Shown here: in pieces, positions 17,701-24,987 of the stretch
How the letters are laid out: each line of letters opens with the position of its first letter
Numbering within the stretch: position 1 is the first letter of the stretch
Assembly: GCF_013409505.1 (NCBI RefSeq)
Contig: NZ_JACCBN010000001.1
Coordinates: 5,084,001-5,148,000, forward strand
Source: Actinomycetospora corticicola
GTDB taxonomy: Bacteria; Actinomycetota; Actinomycetes; Mycobacteriales; Pseudonocardiaceae
DNA length: 64,000 bases
Direction: 5' to 3'
Position numbers and translations under genes: made by a program
The notes under the pieces: model-generated
Told to the model about the DNA's origin: nothing
Seen by the model: the letters and a program-made list of their open reading frames with translations, nothing else
Database searches by the model: none

Positions 17701-18263
17701 GGATCCGGGTGCCGGAGCTGGTGGCCTACCAGGACGCGGCGTACGCCCGGTCCTACGCCGAGGTGGTCGGGGGGCTGGTCGACGGTCCTCCCGCGCTCGC
17801 CGAGGCGGTGGCCGTCGGGCTGCACAAGCTGATGGCCTACAAGGACGAGTACGAGGTCGCACGGCTGTCCCTGGACCCCGCGTTCGGGGTCTCGGTCCGG
17901 GCGGAGTTCGGGGCCGACAGCCGTATCTCGTGGAAGCTGCACCCGCCGTCGCTGCGGGCGATGGGGCTGCGCCGGAAGCTGACGCTCGGCCCGTGGTTCC
18001 GGCCGGGCTACGTGTCGCTGCGCGCGATGCGTCGTCTCCGGGGCACGCCGCTCGACCCGTTCGGGCGCGCCGAGGTCCGGCGGGTGGAGCGGGAACTCGT
18101 GGCCGAGTACCGGGCGCTCGTGCCGCGGCTGGTGGAGCTCGCCGCGACCGGTGCGGTGGACCGGGCGGTGGCGATCGCGTCGCTGCCCGACATGGTCCGC
18201 GGCTACGAGGACGTCAAGCTCGCGAACGTCGCGCGCTACCGGGAGGCGCTCGCGGCCTCGTGA
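14742..18263 (+). CDS. Fused indolepyruvate:ferredoxin oxidoreductase (alpha, ferredoxin-like and beta parts)
   Basis: The 1173-residue enzyme combines, in order, a pyrimidine/TPP-binding 2-oxoacid oxidoreductase region (GYEGSPLAGYDLEL near the N-terminus; GIGCHTMVM and NMGDGTFHHSG in the TPP part, about 470-530), a cysteine cluster (VCEGCGDCGQTSNC near 655 and CNKDYSCLDGDC near 690) and a gamma-type domain (GIGGTGVTTIAQVLAAAARI near 745). It oxidatively decarboxylates aryl pyruvates from aromatic amino acids to acyl-CoA, reducing ferredoxin. The long single-chain form is typical for aerobic proteobacteria and actinobacteria. The ATG has cggagg upstream. It is divergent from lrp and its end overlaps the convergent esterase gene by 28 bases. 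Confidence 0.9.
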   Translation: MTLDLPARPAPRVAPPAPAARPFSLRDRYTETDGTVALTGVQALVRLPMDQRRADAAAGLRTGGYVSGYEGSPLAGYDLELARQRDLLDALGVVFAPGLNEEIALTAVQGGQLAPSTGALRADVADGVTGYWYGKAPGLDRATDALRHANLSGTSRYGGALAIVGDDPAAKSSSVPCASEAALADMALPVLYPADVQDVLDLGRHAVELSRVSGLWVGVKMVTAVADGSGTAVVAPDRLLPVIPDLTFDGREFRHEPHAKLLGPRLAPLERDLHAKRLVIARRYAAANGLNTIVGSGPARIGIVAAGKSWLDLRQALTTLGLDDRELARRGVRLLRVGMPWPLEGGIVDRFADGLDEIVVVEEKRAFLETQIKDRLYGRTGAPAVHGKRTPDGRPLFAEHGDLDPDAVAKGLATRLVGIPGVEAWAETRRRERTRIDLPLAGATRNPYFCSGCPHNTSTTTAPEGSLVGAGIGCHTMVMLMPEAQVGEVTGITQMGGEGAHWLGTEPFADPAKASHWVQNMGDGTFHHSGSLMVRAAVAAGAHVTFRLLRNGAAAMTGGQDAVGELSMPQLVRVLLDEGVARVIVTTEDVSRYRRVRLAKGVVVWDRSRIDEAQELLAATPGVTVLIHDQECAAQKRRKRKRGTLADPTTRVVINERVCEGCGDCGQTSNCLSVTPVDTEFGRKTRIHQASCNKDYSCLDGDCPAFTVVEPGGDRDTATVGPLAAEVLGEPARTVPDDAVVRLAGIGGTGVTTIAQVLAAAARIAGRPTRGLDQTGLAQKGGAVVSDVKIGDGELAGRAAEGECDLYLGADLLVAADPTYLKAASSSRTVGVVSSAKIPTGDQVVDPTVTYPPVDAVLGRIRSAVRADVGAVLDARALAEALFGDDQFALSMLLGAAYQLGALPLPASAVEAAFELNGAAVEKNLQAFRRGRQSVADPTAFAAVVEAVTRPASDGVPGLTTAGAAAAAEIVASIGAPAGSELERLVGIRVPELVAYQDAAYARSYAEVVGGLVDGPPALAEAVAVGLHKLMAYKDEYEVARLSLDPAFGVSVRAEFGADSRISWKLHPPSLRAMGLRRKLTLGPWFRPGYVSLRAMRRLRGTPLDPFGRAEVRRVERELVAEYRALVPRLVELAATGAVDRAVAIASLPDMVRGYEDVKLANVARYREALAAS

Positions 18264-19558
18264 GCGAGGCCGCACCACCGGGCCCGCAGGGCCCGGCCCA
18301 GCGGCTCGACGTCGTCGTCCCAGGACGCCCCGGCCAGCATCGGGGCGTCCTGCCAGGCCGCCCGGCCGCCGAACAGGAACGGCAGTTCGATCGCGTGGCA
18401 GGCGCCGAGCCCGGAGTCCGGGGCGCCCCAGGTGAAGCGGTAGGTGCTCACGGTGGTGCCGGCCGCGGCGGCGCGGGTCGCCAGGCGTTGGGCGGGCGCA
18501 CCGAACACGCGGTGCGTGGCGAGGCGGGAGCCCAGCCCGACCGCCGTCGGGAATCGGCGTTCGAGACGCCGGAGCCCGGGGGCGATGCGGATGAAGGTGT
18601 TCGCCTCGTCGGCGGTCGACCCGATGATCATCGGGTGCCCGGAGTGCGCGGCGGCCACCCACGGGTCGCGCGCGGCCACCCCGACCAGCGGTGCGACACC
18701 CGCGACCGGCGTGAACGCGGGCGCGGAGTTGATCCCGCCGGGGCCGGCGTGGCGCACCATCGCCCGCCGTTGGGCCTCGAGCAGGTCGTCGATCGGCACG
18801 GTCCGGGGGTCGGCGCCGGCGAGGGCGTCGCGCACGTACCCGGCGACCCGCGCGGCGGTGCGCCCGGTGCCGAGACCCAGCCCGAGCTGCCCGGACTGCA
18901 GGATCACCCGGTGGAACAGCGGCCGCAGCTCCGGGGCGCCCATGAGACAGGCGATGGCGTGCGCGCCGGCGGACTCGCCGACGAGCGTGACCGCGTCCGG
19001 GTCGCCGCCGAAGGCCCCGACGTGCTCACGGATCCACCGCAGCGCCGCCGCGAGGTCGGCGAGGCCGAGGTTGCCGGGCGCGACGCCCGACATCCGCAGC
19101 CACCCCAGGATGCCGAGCCGGTAGCCGACGCTCACCGCGACGACGCGGCCCTCCCGCACGAGGCGGGCCGTGTCGTACCAGGCGAGGTCCACCCCGCCGA
19201 TCACGTAGGCGCCGCCGTGGATCCACACCAACACCGGCAGCCGCTCGTCCGGCCGGAGATCCGCCGGGGCGCGCACCGTCAGCCGCAGGCAGTCCTCGTC
19301 CTGGCCGAGGTCGTCGGCGTTCGACGGGCCGGCGATCGCGTCCATGCGCGACGCGAGCTGCGGGCACTGCGGTCCGGGCGTGCGCGCGTCCCGGGTCCCG
19401 CTCCACGCGGGCTCCGGCTCGGGCGCGCCGAAGCGCTCGGCGCGGGCGAAGCGCAGCCCGAGGAACTCCACGACCCCGCCGTCGGGATGCAGGCGCCCCC
19501 GGACCGCCCCGGACGGCGTCACGACGACGGGTGCCTCGGCCCCGGTCGTGACGGTCAC
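18236..19558 (-). CDS. Type B carboxylesterase (alpha/beta hydrolase)
   Basis: This 440-residue enzyme has the oxyanion-hole motif WIHGGAY, the nucleophile elbow LVGESAGAH (Ser near 194), the NLGLADLAAALRWI motif of type B esterases, and likely acid and base in STADEANTF and ACHAIELPFLFGG. It hydrolyses carboxylic esters. The start GTG overlaps the stop of the upstream acidic membrane protein (GTGA, 19555-19558), giving a pyrophosphatase-membrane protein-esterase unit. No signal peptide is evident. It is shorter than the usual 500 residues of the family, with a compact C-terminal half. Confidence 0.87.
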   Translation of the reverse strand: MTVTTGAEAPVVVTPSGAVRGRLHPDGGVVEFLGLRFARAERFGAPEPEPAWSGTRDARTPGPQCPQLASRMDAIAGPSNADDLGQDEDCLRLTVRAPADLRPDERLPVLVWIHGGAYVIGGVDLAWYDTARLVREGRVVAVSVGYRLGILGWLRMSGVAPGNLGLADLAAALRWIREHVGAFGGDPDAVTLVGESAGAHAIACLMGAPELRPLFHRVILQSGQLGLGLGTGRTAARVAGYVRDALAGADPRTVPIDDLLEAQRRAMVRHAGPGGINSAPAFTPVAGVAPLVGVAARDPWVAAAHSGHPMIIGSTADEANTFIRIAPGLRRLERRFPTAVGLGSRLATHRVFGAPAQRLATRAAAAGTTVSTYRFTWGAPDSGLGACHAIELPFLFGGRAAWQDAPMLAGASWDDDVEPLGRALRARWCGLAHEAASASR

Positions 19559-20268
19559 GGCTGCGCGTCCCGCGTCGAACGCGAGCCGTGGTCGGTGCGG
19601 TCGGTGCGGCCGGTGCCGTCGGTGCGGTCGGTGCCGTCGCGGTCGGTCCCGTCGTCCGGGTGGTCCCCGTTCGAGCGGCCGGAACCGCCGGTCCCGTGGT
19701 CGCCGGCGCCCTCGAACCGGTCGTCCTCGTCGTCGGCCTCGATCACCTGGGGCTCGTCCTCCCGGGCGCGGGTCTCCCGCTCCCACTCCTCCTCCCGGCG
19801 TCGCCGGAAGGCGGTCTCCTCGTCGTCGTAGCCCGTCCCGTCGTCCTGCTCGGACGGTGAGGGCTCGTAGTACTCGGTGTACTCGGCGTCGACGATGTCG
19901 TCGTGGTCGCGCGAGGCGGTCGACATGACGCGGGTGTCGTGCTGCCCGTCGTCGTCCGGGGCCACGTCGTCGACGGCGTCGGGATCGTCGTCGGGCTCGG
20001 GGTCCAGGTCGTCGTCGAACCCGCCCGGGTCGGAGCGCCAGGAGCGTTCGTCCTCCTCCAGGCGCTCCCGGGCCCGCTGTCCCAGGTACAGCCCGCCGCC
20101 GGCGAGGGCGCACAGCAGGCCGAACACGGCGATGCCCACGGACTTCATGAGCACGGCCGTGATCAGCGCGACGACCCCGAAGGCCGCCCAGGCGATCCCG
20201 ATGACGACGAGCTTCGGGGTCGGGCCCTCGCGGCGCGGGGACCCGAACAGCCCGCCGTCGGTCGTCAC
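19555..20268 (-). CDS. Two-helix membrane protein with long acidic cytoplasmic tail
   Basis: The 237-residue protein has two adjacent hydrophobic segments near residues 18-60 ([20 protein letters not shown] and [19 protein letters not shown]) followed by a very acidic tail with many Asp and Glu and a C-terminal [24 protein letters not shown] repeat. I do not recognise a domain; DUF-type small membrane proteins next to ppa are seen in Actinobacteria. It begins at a GTG overlapping the ppa stop (GTGA) and ends overlapping the esterase start, so it is translated within one operon. Function unknown. Confidence 0.7.
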   Translation of the reverse strand: MTTDGGLFGSPRREGPTPKLVVIGIAWAAFGVVALITAVLMKSVGIAVFGLLCALAGGGLYLGQRARERLEEDERSWRSDPGGFDDDLDPEPDDDPDAVDDVAPDDDGQHDTRVMSTASRDHDDIVDAEYTEYYEPSPSEQDDGTGYDDEETAFRRRREEEWERETRAREDEPQVIEADDEDDRFEGAGDHGTGGSGRSNGDHPDDGTDRDGTDRTDGTGRTDRTDHGSRSTRDAQP

Positions 20269-20759
20269 GTGTGGAAACCCTCCCGGGTCGCCCGGTCGAC
20301 CGAGGCCTGGACCTCCTTCTCGGCCGCGGCGCGGCCCACCCACTCGTGGCCCTCGACCTTCTTGTCGGGCTCGAGCGCCTTGTAGACCTCGAAGAAGTGC
20401 TGGATCTCCATGCGGTGGTACTGGTCGAGGTGGTGAATGTCGCGCAGGTGCTCCAGGCGCGGGTCGTCCACCGGCACGCACAGGACCTTGTCGTCGCCGC
20501 CGGCCTCGTCGGTCATGCGGAACATGCCGATGGCGCGGCTGCGCACCAGGCAGCCCGGGAAGGTCGGCTCCTGGACGAGGACGAGCGCGTCGAGCGGATC
20601 GCCGTCCTGCCCGAGGGTGTCCTCGATGAAGCCGTAGTCCGCCGGGTACTGCGTGGCGGTGAACAGCGTCCGGTCGAGCCGGAGCTTGCCGGACTCGTGG
20701 TCCAGCTCGTACTTGTTGCGGCTGCCCCGAGGTACCTCGACGAAGACGTCGAAATCCAC
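20265..20759 (-). CDS. ppa: Inorganic pyrophosphatase, family I
   Basis: The 164-residue enzyme hydrolyses pyrophosphate to two phosphates with Mg2+ in the cytoplasm, driving nucleotide, lipid and polymer synthesis. It shows the family signature [11 protein letters not shown] (Asp metal ligands), the N-terminal [13 protein letters not shown] lysine/arginine motif and [13 protein letters not shown]. The start is the GTG giving [10 protein letters not shown], as in other actinobacterial Ppa proteins of about 160 residues. It is the first gene of a coupled minus-strand unit. Confidence 0.95.
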   Translation of the reverse strand: MDFDVFVEVPRGSRNKYELDHESGKLRLDRTLFTATQYPADYGFIEDTLGQDGDPLDALVLVQEPTFPGCLVRSRAIGMFRMTDEAGGDDKVLCVPVDDPRLEHLRDIHHLDQYHRMEIQHFFEVYKALEPDKKVEGHEWVGRAAAEKEVQASVDRATREGFHT

Positions 20760-20834
20760 GACCTACCCCTCTCGGTCACCGACGGTGGGTGGTCAGTGTG
20801 GCGGGTGTGACCCCACCGGGCCACCCCGGGCGGG

Positions 20835-21707
20835 TCAGGTGCGGTCCTCCCCGATCGACCGGCCCAGCCGATACCCCAGATCGGCCGCGGCGGGCCGGCC
20901 GGCGGGGTCGAGGGCCGCACGGCCGGGACCGGCGAGGTAGTCCGGGTCGGGGCCGATCACGACGAGCTCGGCGCCGGTCTCCCGCAGGTGCGCGAGCTCG
21001 TCGTCGAGCGGGCGCGTCCCGGCGCCCCCGGCCGCGGGGAAGGGGACGAGCACCACGACGCGGTCGTGGCCGGCGGCCAGGGTGGCGTGGCAGAGCGACG
21101 CGATCCCGCCGTCCATGAACAGCCGGTCGCCGATCGGGACGACCGGCCACACGCCGGGCACCGCGCAGCTCGCGGCCACGGCGTCGTCGAGCGCGACGCC
21201 CGCGGCGGCGTCGAACACGACGAGCTCGCCGGAGTGCGCGTCGACGGCGGTGACCCGCAGGGGCGTCGCGGGCCAGTCGTGCACGGGCAGCCGGGCGGCC
21301 ACGGCGGCACGGCGCTCGTCCGAGACCGAACGGTCCACGCCGAGGGCCAGCTCGCCCACGCCGCGGCGGGCCTCGAGCGGATCGTCCGACGACGCGGCCG
21401 CCATCCGCTCGACGAGCGCGTCGAGGTCGACGTCGCGGGGCATTTCGGTGGTCGAGGGCGCGTGCTGGGCGGCGAGGGCGTCGGCGAGGTCCCAGCCCGG
21501 GCCGGTGTCGGCGGCCGCGGCCACGAGGGTGCCGACGACCGAGCCGGCCGAGGTCCCGACGACGAGGGCGGGCGCGTCGAGTGCGGCGGCCGACGGGCCC
21601 CCGGCAGCACGCAGCCCGGCCAGGACGCCGATCTCCCAGGCGATGCCGGTGACTCCACCGCCGCCGAGGACCAGGGCCGTCCGACCGGGCTGCTGTGCCG
21701 CACTCAT
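20835..21707 (-). CDS. Patatin-like phospholipase
   Basis: This 290-residue protein has the patatin Ser-Asp dyad: the oxyanion motif LGGGGVTGIAWEIGVL (14-29), the nucleophile elbow VGTSAGS (Ser53) and the DGG motif in LFMDGGIAS (Asp near 197). Patatin enzymes remove acyl chains from phospholipids or other esters. It is probably cytoplasmic, since no signal peptide is seen. It lies alone between ppa and yceI on the same strand, 13 bases after the YceI gene start side ends, with no clear operon partner. Confidence 0.9.
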   Translation of the reverse strand: MSAAQQPGRTALVLGGGGVTGIAWEIGVLAGLRAAGGPSAAALDAPALVVGTSAGSVVGTLVAAAADTGPGWDLADALAAQHAPSTTEMPRDVDLDALVERMAAASSDDPLEARRGVGELALGVDRSVSDERRAAVAARLPVHDWPATPLRVTAVDAHSGELVVFDAAAGVALDDAVAASCAVPGVWPVVPIGDRLFMDGGIASLCHATLAAGHDRVVVLVPFPAAGGAGTRPLDDELAHLRETGAELVVIGPDPDYLAGPGRAALDPAGRPAAADLGYRLGRSIGEDRT

Positions 21708-21720
21708 GCGGGCGTGTCTA

Positions 21721-22281
21721 TCAGGCCTGCTTGATCGCGGAGATGTCGAACTCGAGGCCGACCTTGTCGCTCACCAGCACGCCACCGGTCTCCAGCGCGG
21801 CGTTGAAGGTGATGCCGTAGTCCTTGCGGTTGATCGTGGTCGAGCCCTCGAAGCCAGCGCGCTCGTTGCCGAACGGGTCCTTCGCGACGCCGTTCTGCTC
21901 GAAGTCGATGGTGATCGAGTTGGTGACGTCGCGGATCGTGAGGTCACCGGTGATGCGCCAGACGTCGTCGCCGGCCTTCTCGACGGCGGTCGAGCGGAAG
22001 GTGATCTCCGGGTAGACCTCGACGTTGAGGAAGTCGCCGCTCTTGACGTGGCCGTCGCGCTGCTCCTGGCTGGAGTCGAAGCTCGCGGCGGCGATGATGA
22101 TCTCGGTGGAGGACGCGGCCGGGTTCGCCTCGTCGATCACGGCGGTGCCGCGGAACTCCCCGAACGAACCCCGCACCTTCGTCACCATCGCGTGGCGGGC
22201 GGTGAAGCCGATCCGGCTGTGCGCCGGGTCGATCTGGTACGAGCCGGCCAGGGTCAGCTGCGGGGCGGTGGTCTCGGTCAT
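21721..22281 (-). CDS. YceI-family lipid-binding protein
   Basis: The 186-residue protein has the lipocalin-like YceI fold: YQIDPAHSRIGFTARHAMVT at the N-terminus, repeated beta strands and the end LVSDKVGLEFDISAIKQA. YceI proteins bind polyprenoids or other lipids. There is no signal peptide, as for many actinobacterial cytoplasmic YceI proteins. Its upstream region holds a CTTGAAGCTTGAAG-type operator overlapping a promoter, which suggests control by a MarR-type regulator not present next to it. Confidence 0.92.
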   Translation of the reverse strand: MTETTAPQLTLAGSYQIDPAHSRIGFTARHAMVTKVRGSFGEFRGTAVIDEANPAASSTEIIIAAASFDSSQEQRDGHVKSGDFLNVEVYPEITFRSTAVEKAGDDVWRITGDLTIRDVTNSITIDFEQNGVAKDPFGNERAGFEGSTTINRKDYGITFNAALETGGVLVSDKVGLEFDISAIKQA

Positions 22282-22295
22282 GGTGTTCTCCAGAC

Positions 22296-22350
22296 GCTTG
22301 AAGCATCAACTGATAGGTCTGAGCCTAGCACTCACGCTTCAAGCTTCAAG
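22296..22350 (-). promoter_or_regulatory. yceI promoter with repeated TTGAAG operator
   Basis: Read on the minus strand, cttgaagcttgaagc (22336-22350) contains a -35-like ttgaag, and taggct lies 16 bases further as a -10. A second related element, ttgatgcttcaagc (22296-22309), lies between promoter and gene. Both contain inverted TTGAAGC/GCTTCAA halves, the form bound by MarR-family regulators of this locus type. Confidence 0.5.
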
Positions 22351-22390
22351 TGTTGGGGGTGTGTCGTGGGCCTCGTGGCCCACGACGGGA

Positions 22391-22828
22391 TCAGGCGGCG
22401 ACGGTCTCGGAGGCCGCGACCTCGACCGGGCCGGCCCAGCGGGCTCGCAGCCGGGTCGCGAACGCCGTCGCGCCGACGCCGAGCACGCGGACGACGAGCC
22501 GGTCGCCGGCCAGGCCGGTGGCGCTGGCGGCGAAGCGGGCGACCGCCTCGACGTCCCAGGCGCGGGCCCGGATCGGCACGACCACCTGGACGGAGGTCGT
22601 CGCGAGCAGCACGGCGAGGGCCTGCGCGGTGGCCGGCCAGTGCCGTGGCGCCGGGGCGCCCGCACTGGCGGCGGGCACGAGGACGGCGTCGGCGCCGGCC
22701 CGCTCGGCCGCCCGCGCCTCGTCGAGCATCGCGTCGAGGTCACGGCTCCCGCCGACGGGGTCGACCAGTCCGTGGTGGACCGGGTCGAGGGCGACGACGA
22801 CGGGGGTGGGCACGCTGACAGCGGTCAT
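22391..22828 (-). CDS. Short luciferase-like (LLM) domain protein
   Basis: The 145-residue product resembles only the first half of a LLM TIM barrel: VVVALDPVHHGLVDPVGG, EARAAERAGADAVLVPAA, then LATTSVQVVVPIRARAWD and LAGDRLVVRVLGVG. The second half, including the cofactor pocket, is absent. It may be a truncated paralogue or a small stand-alone domain. Reading frame, GC pattern and start support translation; catalytic activity is doubtful. Two inverted gacgtca elements lie upstream at 22867-22882. Confidence 0.55.
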   Translation of the reverse strand: MTAVSVPTPVVVALDPVHHGLVDPVGGSRDLDAMLDEARAAERAGADAVLVPAASAGAPAPRHWPATAQALAVLLATTSVQVVVPIRARAWDVEAVARFAASATGLAGDRLVVRVLGVGATAFATRLRARWAGPVEVAASETVAA

Positions 22829-22866
22829 GGCGGGGTGAGGTCCTTCGAGGGAGTGGTCGCGGAGCG

Positions 22867-22895
22867 GACGTCAGGTGACGTCGACGGGGACGTCA
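22867..22895. promoter_or_regulatory. gacgtca half-sites upstream of the LLM-like and GNAT genes
   Basis: A perfect inverted pair gacgtca-gg-tgacgtc (22867-22882) is followed by a third copy gacgtca (22889-22895), 22 bases after the first. It sits in a 192-bp region between divergent genes. The regulator is unknown; the arrangement is suggestive of an operator but short. Confidence 0.35.
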
Positions 22896-23020
22896 GGCGC
22901 TCGGGCGACAGAACTCGTCGAAGGCGTCGAGGCGGCGGCTCGGCCAGAACCGCTCGAGATCGACGATGCCCACACGCAGTTCCTACACCGACGACCGCCT
23001 CCGGTGCCAGTCTTGGTGCG

Positions 23021-23521
23021 GTGATCCACCACGCGCCCCTCGACGACATGACCCCGCGCGACCTCCACGACGTGCTCGCCCTGCGCGTCGCGGTCTTCGT
23101 GGTCGAACAGGAGTGCGCCTACCCCGAGATCGACGGCCGGGACCCCGAGGCCGAGCACTGGTGGTCGCGGGCGGCCGACGGCGCGCTGACCGCCTGCCTG
23201 CGGGTCCTGGCCGAGCCCGACGGCACGACCCGCATCGGCCGGGTCGTCTCGGCGCCGGCGGTGCGCGGGACCGGGGCGGGTGCGGCGCTGTTCGCGGCCG
23301 CGCTGGCGACGCTGCCCGGACCGGTGGTGCTCGGGGCCCAGGTCCGCTCGCAGGGGTTCTACGAGCGGTTCGGGTTCGCGGTGTCGGGGCCGGGCTACGA
23401 CGAGGACGGCATCCCGCACGTGCCGATGCTCAGGAGGGCCACAGCCGACGCTCAGTCGCCGGGCGGATCGTCGGGGACGTGCTCACCGTCCTGCTCTTCC
23501 TCCTCGTCGTCGGCGGACTGA
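23021..23521 (+). CDS. GNAT N-acetyltransferase, ElaA-like
   Basis: This 166-residue protein begins at a GTG with the ElaA pattern DVLALRVAVFVVEQECAYPE, then IGRVVSAPAVRGTGAGAALF (acetyl-CoA pyrophosphate loop RGTGAG) and GFYERFGFAVSGPGYDEDGI. GNAT enzymes acetylate small amines or proteins. The conserved domain ends near residue 143; the remaining Ser/Cys-rich tail is read through the first 43 bases of the next gene and may simply reflect that overlap. Confidence 0.82.
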   Translation: MIHHAPLDDMTPRDLHDVLALRVAVFVVEQECAYPEIDGRDPEAEHWWSRAADGALTACLRVLAEPDGTTRIGRVVSAPAVRGTGAGAALFAAALATLPGPVVLGAQVRSQGFYERFGFAVSGPGYDEDGIPHVPMLRRATADAQSPGGSSGTCSPSCSSSSSSAD

Positions 23522-24231
23522 TCGCCCTCGCGATCGGCCGCCGGTCCGGGCGGCCCACCGGAGCCGGCCCCGTCGACCCCGTCGGTGCGGCGGACGCCGA
23601 GGCCGAGGCCCGCCGCTGGTACGACCGCCTCGGCGGCCAGGTCCTCGCCCTGTCCGGCACCGACGAGCCGTCCCGCCAGGCCCTCGCCGACGCCTCCGAG
23701 CGGTACACCGCGGCCGGCTCCCAGCTCGCGACCGCCTCGACGCCGGCGCAGTGGCGACTGGTGGGCGACACCGCGCTCGAAGGCCTGCACTTCGTGCGCG
23801 CCGCGCGGACGGCCCTGGGCATGGACCCGGGCCCGGACCTGCCGTCGGGCGCCGACCGCGCGCGGGCCGGGGAGCTCACGGGCGACCGGTCCGTCGACGT
23901 CGGGGGTCGCACCGTCACCGGCTCGCCCGACCCGTCGGCCCGCAACGCGCACTACTACCCGGGTGGCACCGTCGCGGGTCGTCCGGTCGCGGCCGGGTGG
24001 TACTCCGAGCCGTGGTGGAAGCCGATGCTGCTCGGCGGGGTAGGTGCGGTCGGCGGTGTACTGCTCGCCGACGCCCTCGTCTCCGGCTTCGGGGGTGGCT
24101 TCGGGGGTGTTCCCGACGGCGGGTGGGGCGGCCCGGGTTGGGACAACGGCGGCTGGGACGGTGGCGGTCTGGACGGCGGCTGGGCCGGTGGCGGCTGGGC
24201 CGGTGGCGGCTGGGACACCGGGGGCTGGTGA
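23479..24231 (+). CDS. Membrane protein with Gly/Trp-rich C-terminal tail
   Basis: I do not recognise this family. The 250-residue product starts at a GTG inside the end of the acetyltransferase gene and has an N-terminal membrane helix (VLTVLLFLLVVGGLIALAIG), a soluble helical region (about 40-165), a second hydrophobic segment (MLLGGVGAVGGVLLADALVS, about 180-200) and a tail of repeated GGW, such as GGWAGGGWAGGGWDTGGW. Gly-Trp-rich tails suggest contact with membrane or cell-wall surfaces. Start choice is uncertain because upstream in-frame codons are antisense-like. Confidence 0.6.
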   Translation: MLTVLLFLLVVGGLIALAIGRRSGRPTGAGPVDPVGAADAEAEARRWYDRLGGQVLALSGTDEPSRQALADASERYTAAGSQLATASTPAQWRLVGDTALEGLHFVRAARTALGMDPGPDLPSGADRARAGELTGDRSVDVGGRTVTGSPDPSARNAHYYPGGTVAGRPVAAGWYSEPWWKPMLLGGVGAVGGVLLADALVSGFGGGFGGVPDGGWGGPGWDNGGWDGGGLDGGWAGGGWAGGGWDTGGW

Positions 24232-24383
24232 ACCCGCCGCTGACGTGCGGCTGACCTGCGCTTGACCCGCTCCGGGGCGCCTGCGGAGGCTTCGGGTGGG
24301 CGACTTCGCAGAGTGATTACGGGGCTACTTTTCGCGACCGTCCGGGCGGGTTGGCCGCCCGGCGTCGGGGAGAGGAGCTCGTC

Positions 24384-24746
24384 ATGACGAGCACGTTCCG
24401 CAGGATCACCGTCGCGGCCGGACTCGTGGCTGCCGCCTCCGTGGGAGCCGTCGGGGTCGCGAACGCCGCACCGGTGGCGCCCGCGCCGCACGGCGGCACC
24501 ACGACCACGACCGCACCCGTGGCGCCGGCCGGCCACCACGCCGCCCACGCCACGAAGGGGCACGCGACGCAGGCTCCGGCCACGCAGGCTCCGGCCACGA
24601 AGGCTCCGGCGACCAAGGCTCCGGCCACCAAGGCTCCGGCCACGAAGGTCCCGGCCGCGACGGGGCACGTCACGAAGGCGCACGCCACGAAGCTCGGCGC
24701 GCAGCACCTGCCGGCGGCGCACCACGGGGTCACCACCCACCGCTGA
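24384..24746 (+). CDS. Small secreted protein with ATKAP pentapeptide repeats
   Basis: The 120-residue product has a clear Sec signal peptide (FRRITVAAGLVAAASVGAVG, cleavage near VANAAPVA) and a mature part of Ala, Thr, Lys, Pro and His. Residues about 64-93 are six pentapeptides, ATQAP twice then ATKAP three times and ATKVP. The mature protein is strongly basic with about ten histidines, so metal, polyphosphate or nucleic-acid binding is possible but not shown. The ATG has gaggag upstream. Function unknown. Confidence 0.7.
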   Translation: MTSTFRRITVAAGLVAAASVGAVGVANAAPVAPAPHGGTTTTTAPVAPAGHHAAHATKGHATQAPATQAPATKAPATKAPATKAPATKVPAATGHVTKAHATKLGAQHLPAAHHGVTTHR

Positions 24747-24768
24747 GCCGGGACGCTCCACCCGCCCG

Positions 24769-24987
24769 GTGCCTTGTCACCGTGATACACAGCGACAAGG
24801 CATCGGGCGAGGGCCGGGTTCGTGCGGCCGGCGCGTGGGTGCGTGGCCCCGTCGACGCACCCAGTGACATCGACGGGCCATTCCTGTCCGCGAGGCGGCC
24901 CGTGGCGTGCGGCCGGCGCCTGGGTGGGTGGCTCCTCCGGCGCACCCCGTGACATCGACGGGCGATTCCTGTCGACGGGGAGGGCCG
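24769..24987. repeat. Hairpin and duplicated 67-bp element
   Basis: A 9-bp stem tgccttgtc (24770-24778)/gacaaggca (24794-24802) with a 15-base loop follows the secreted-protein gene and could end its transcript. Behind it are two related 67-bp direct copies, 24822-24888 and 24907-24973, starting gtgcggccggcgc and ending ttcctgtc, sharing gtgacatcgacgggc. No gene is seen on either strand here. The copies look like members of a dispersed intergenic repeat family. Confidence 0.6.

Noticed and set aside
14694..18662. Very long minus-strand open frame opposite the indolepyruvate oxidoreductase gene
   Set aside because: It is the GC-driven shadow of the real gene: composition is Arg/Asp/Gly/Val rich without domains, while the plus strand has full enzyme motifs.
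24574..24654. Tandem 15-bp repeats as a CRISPR or origin iteron
   Set aside because: They encode the ATxAP repeats of a secreted protein and keep its frame.
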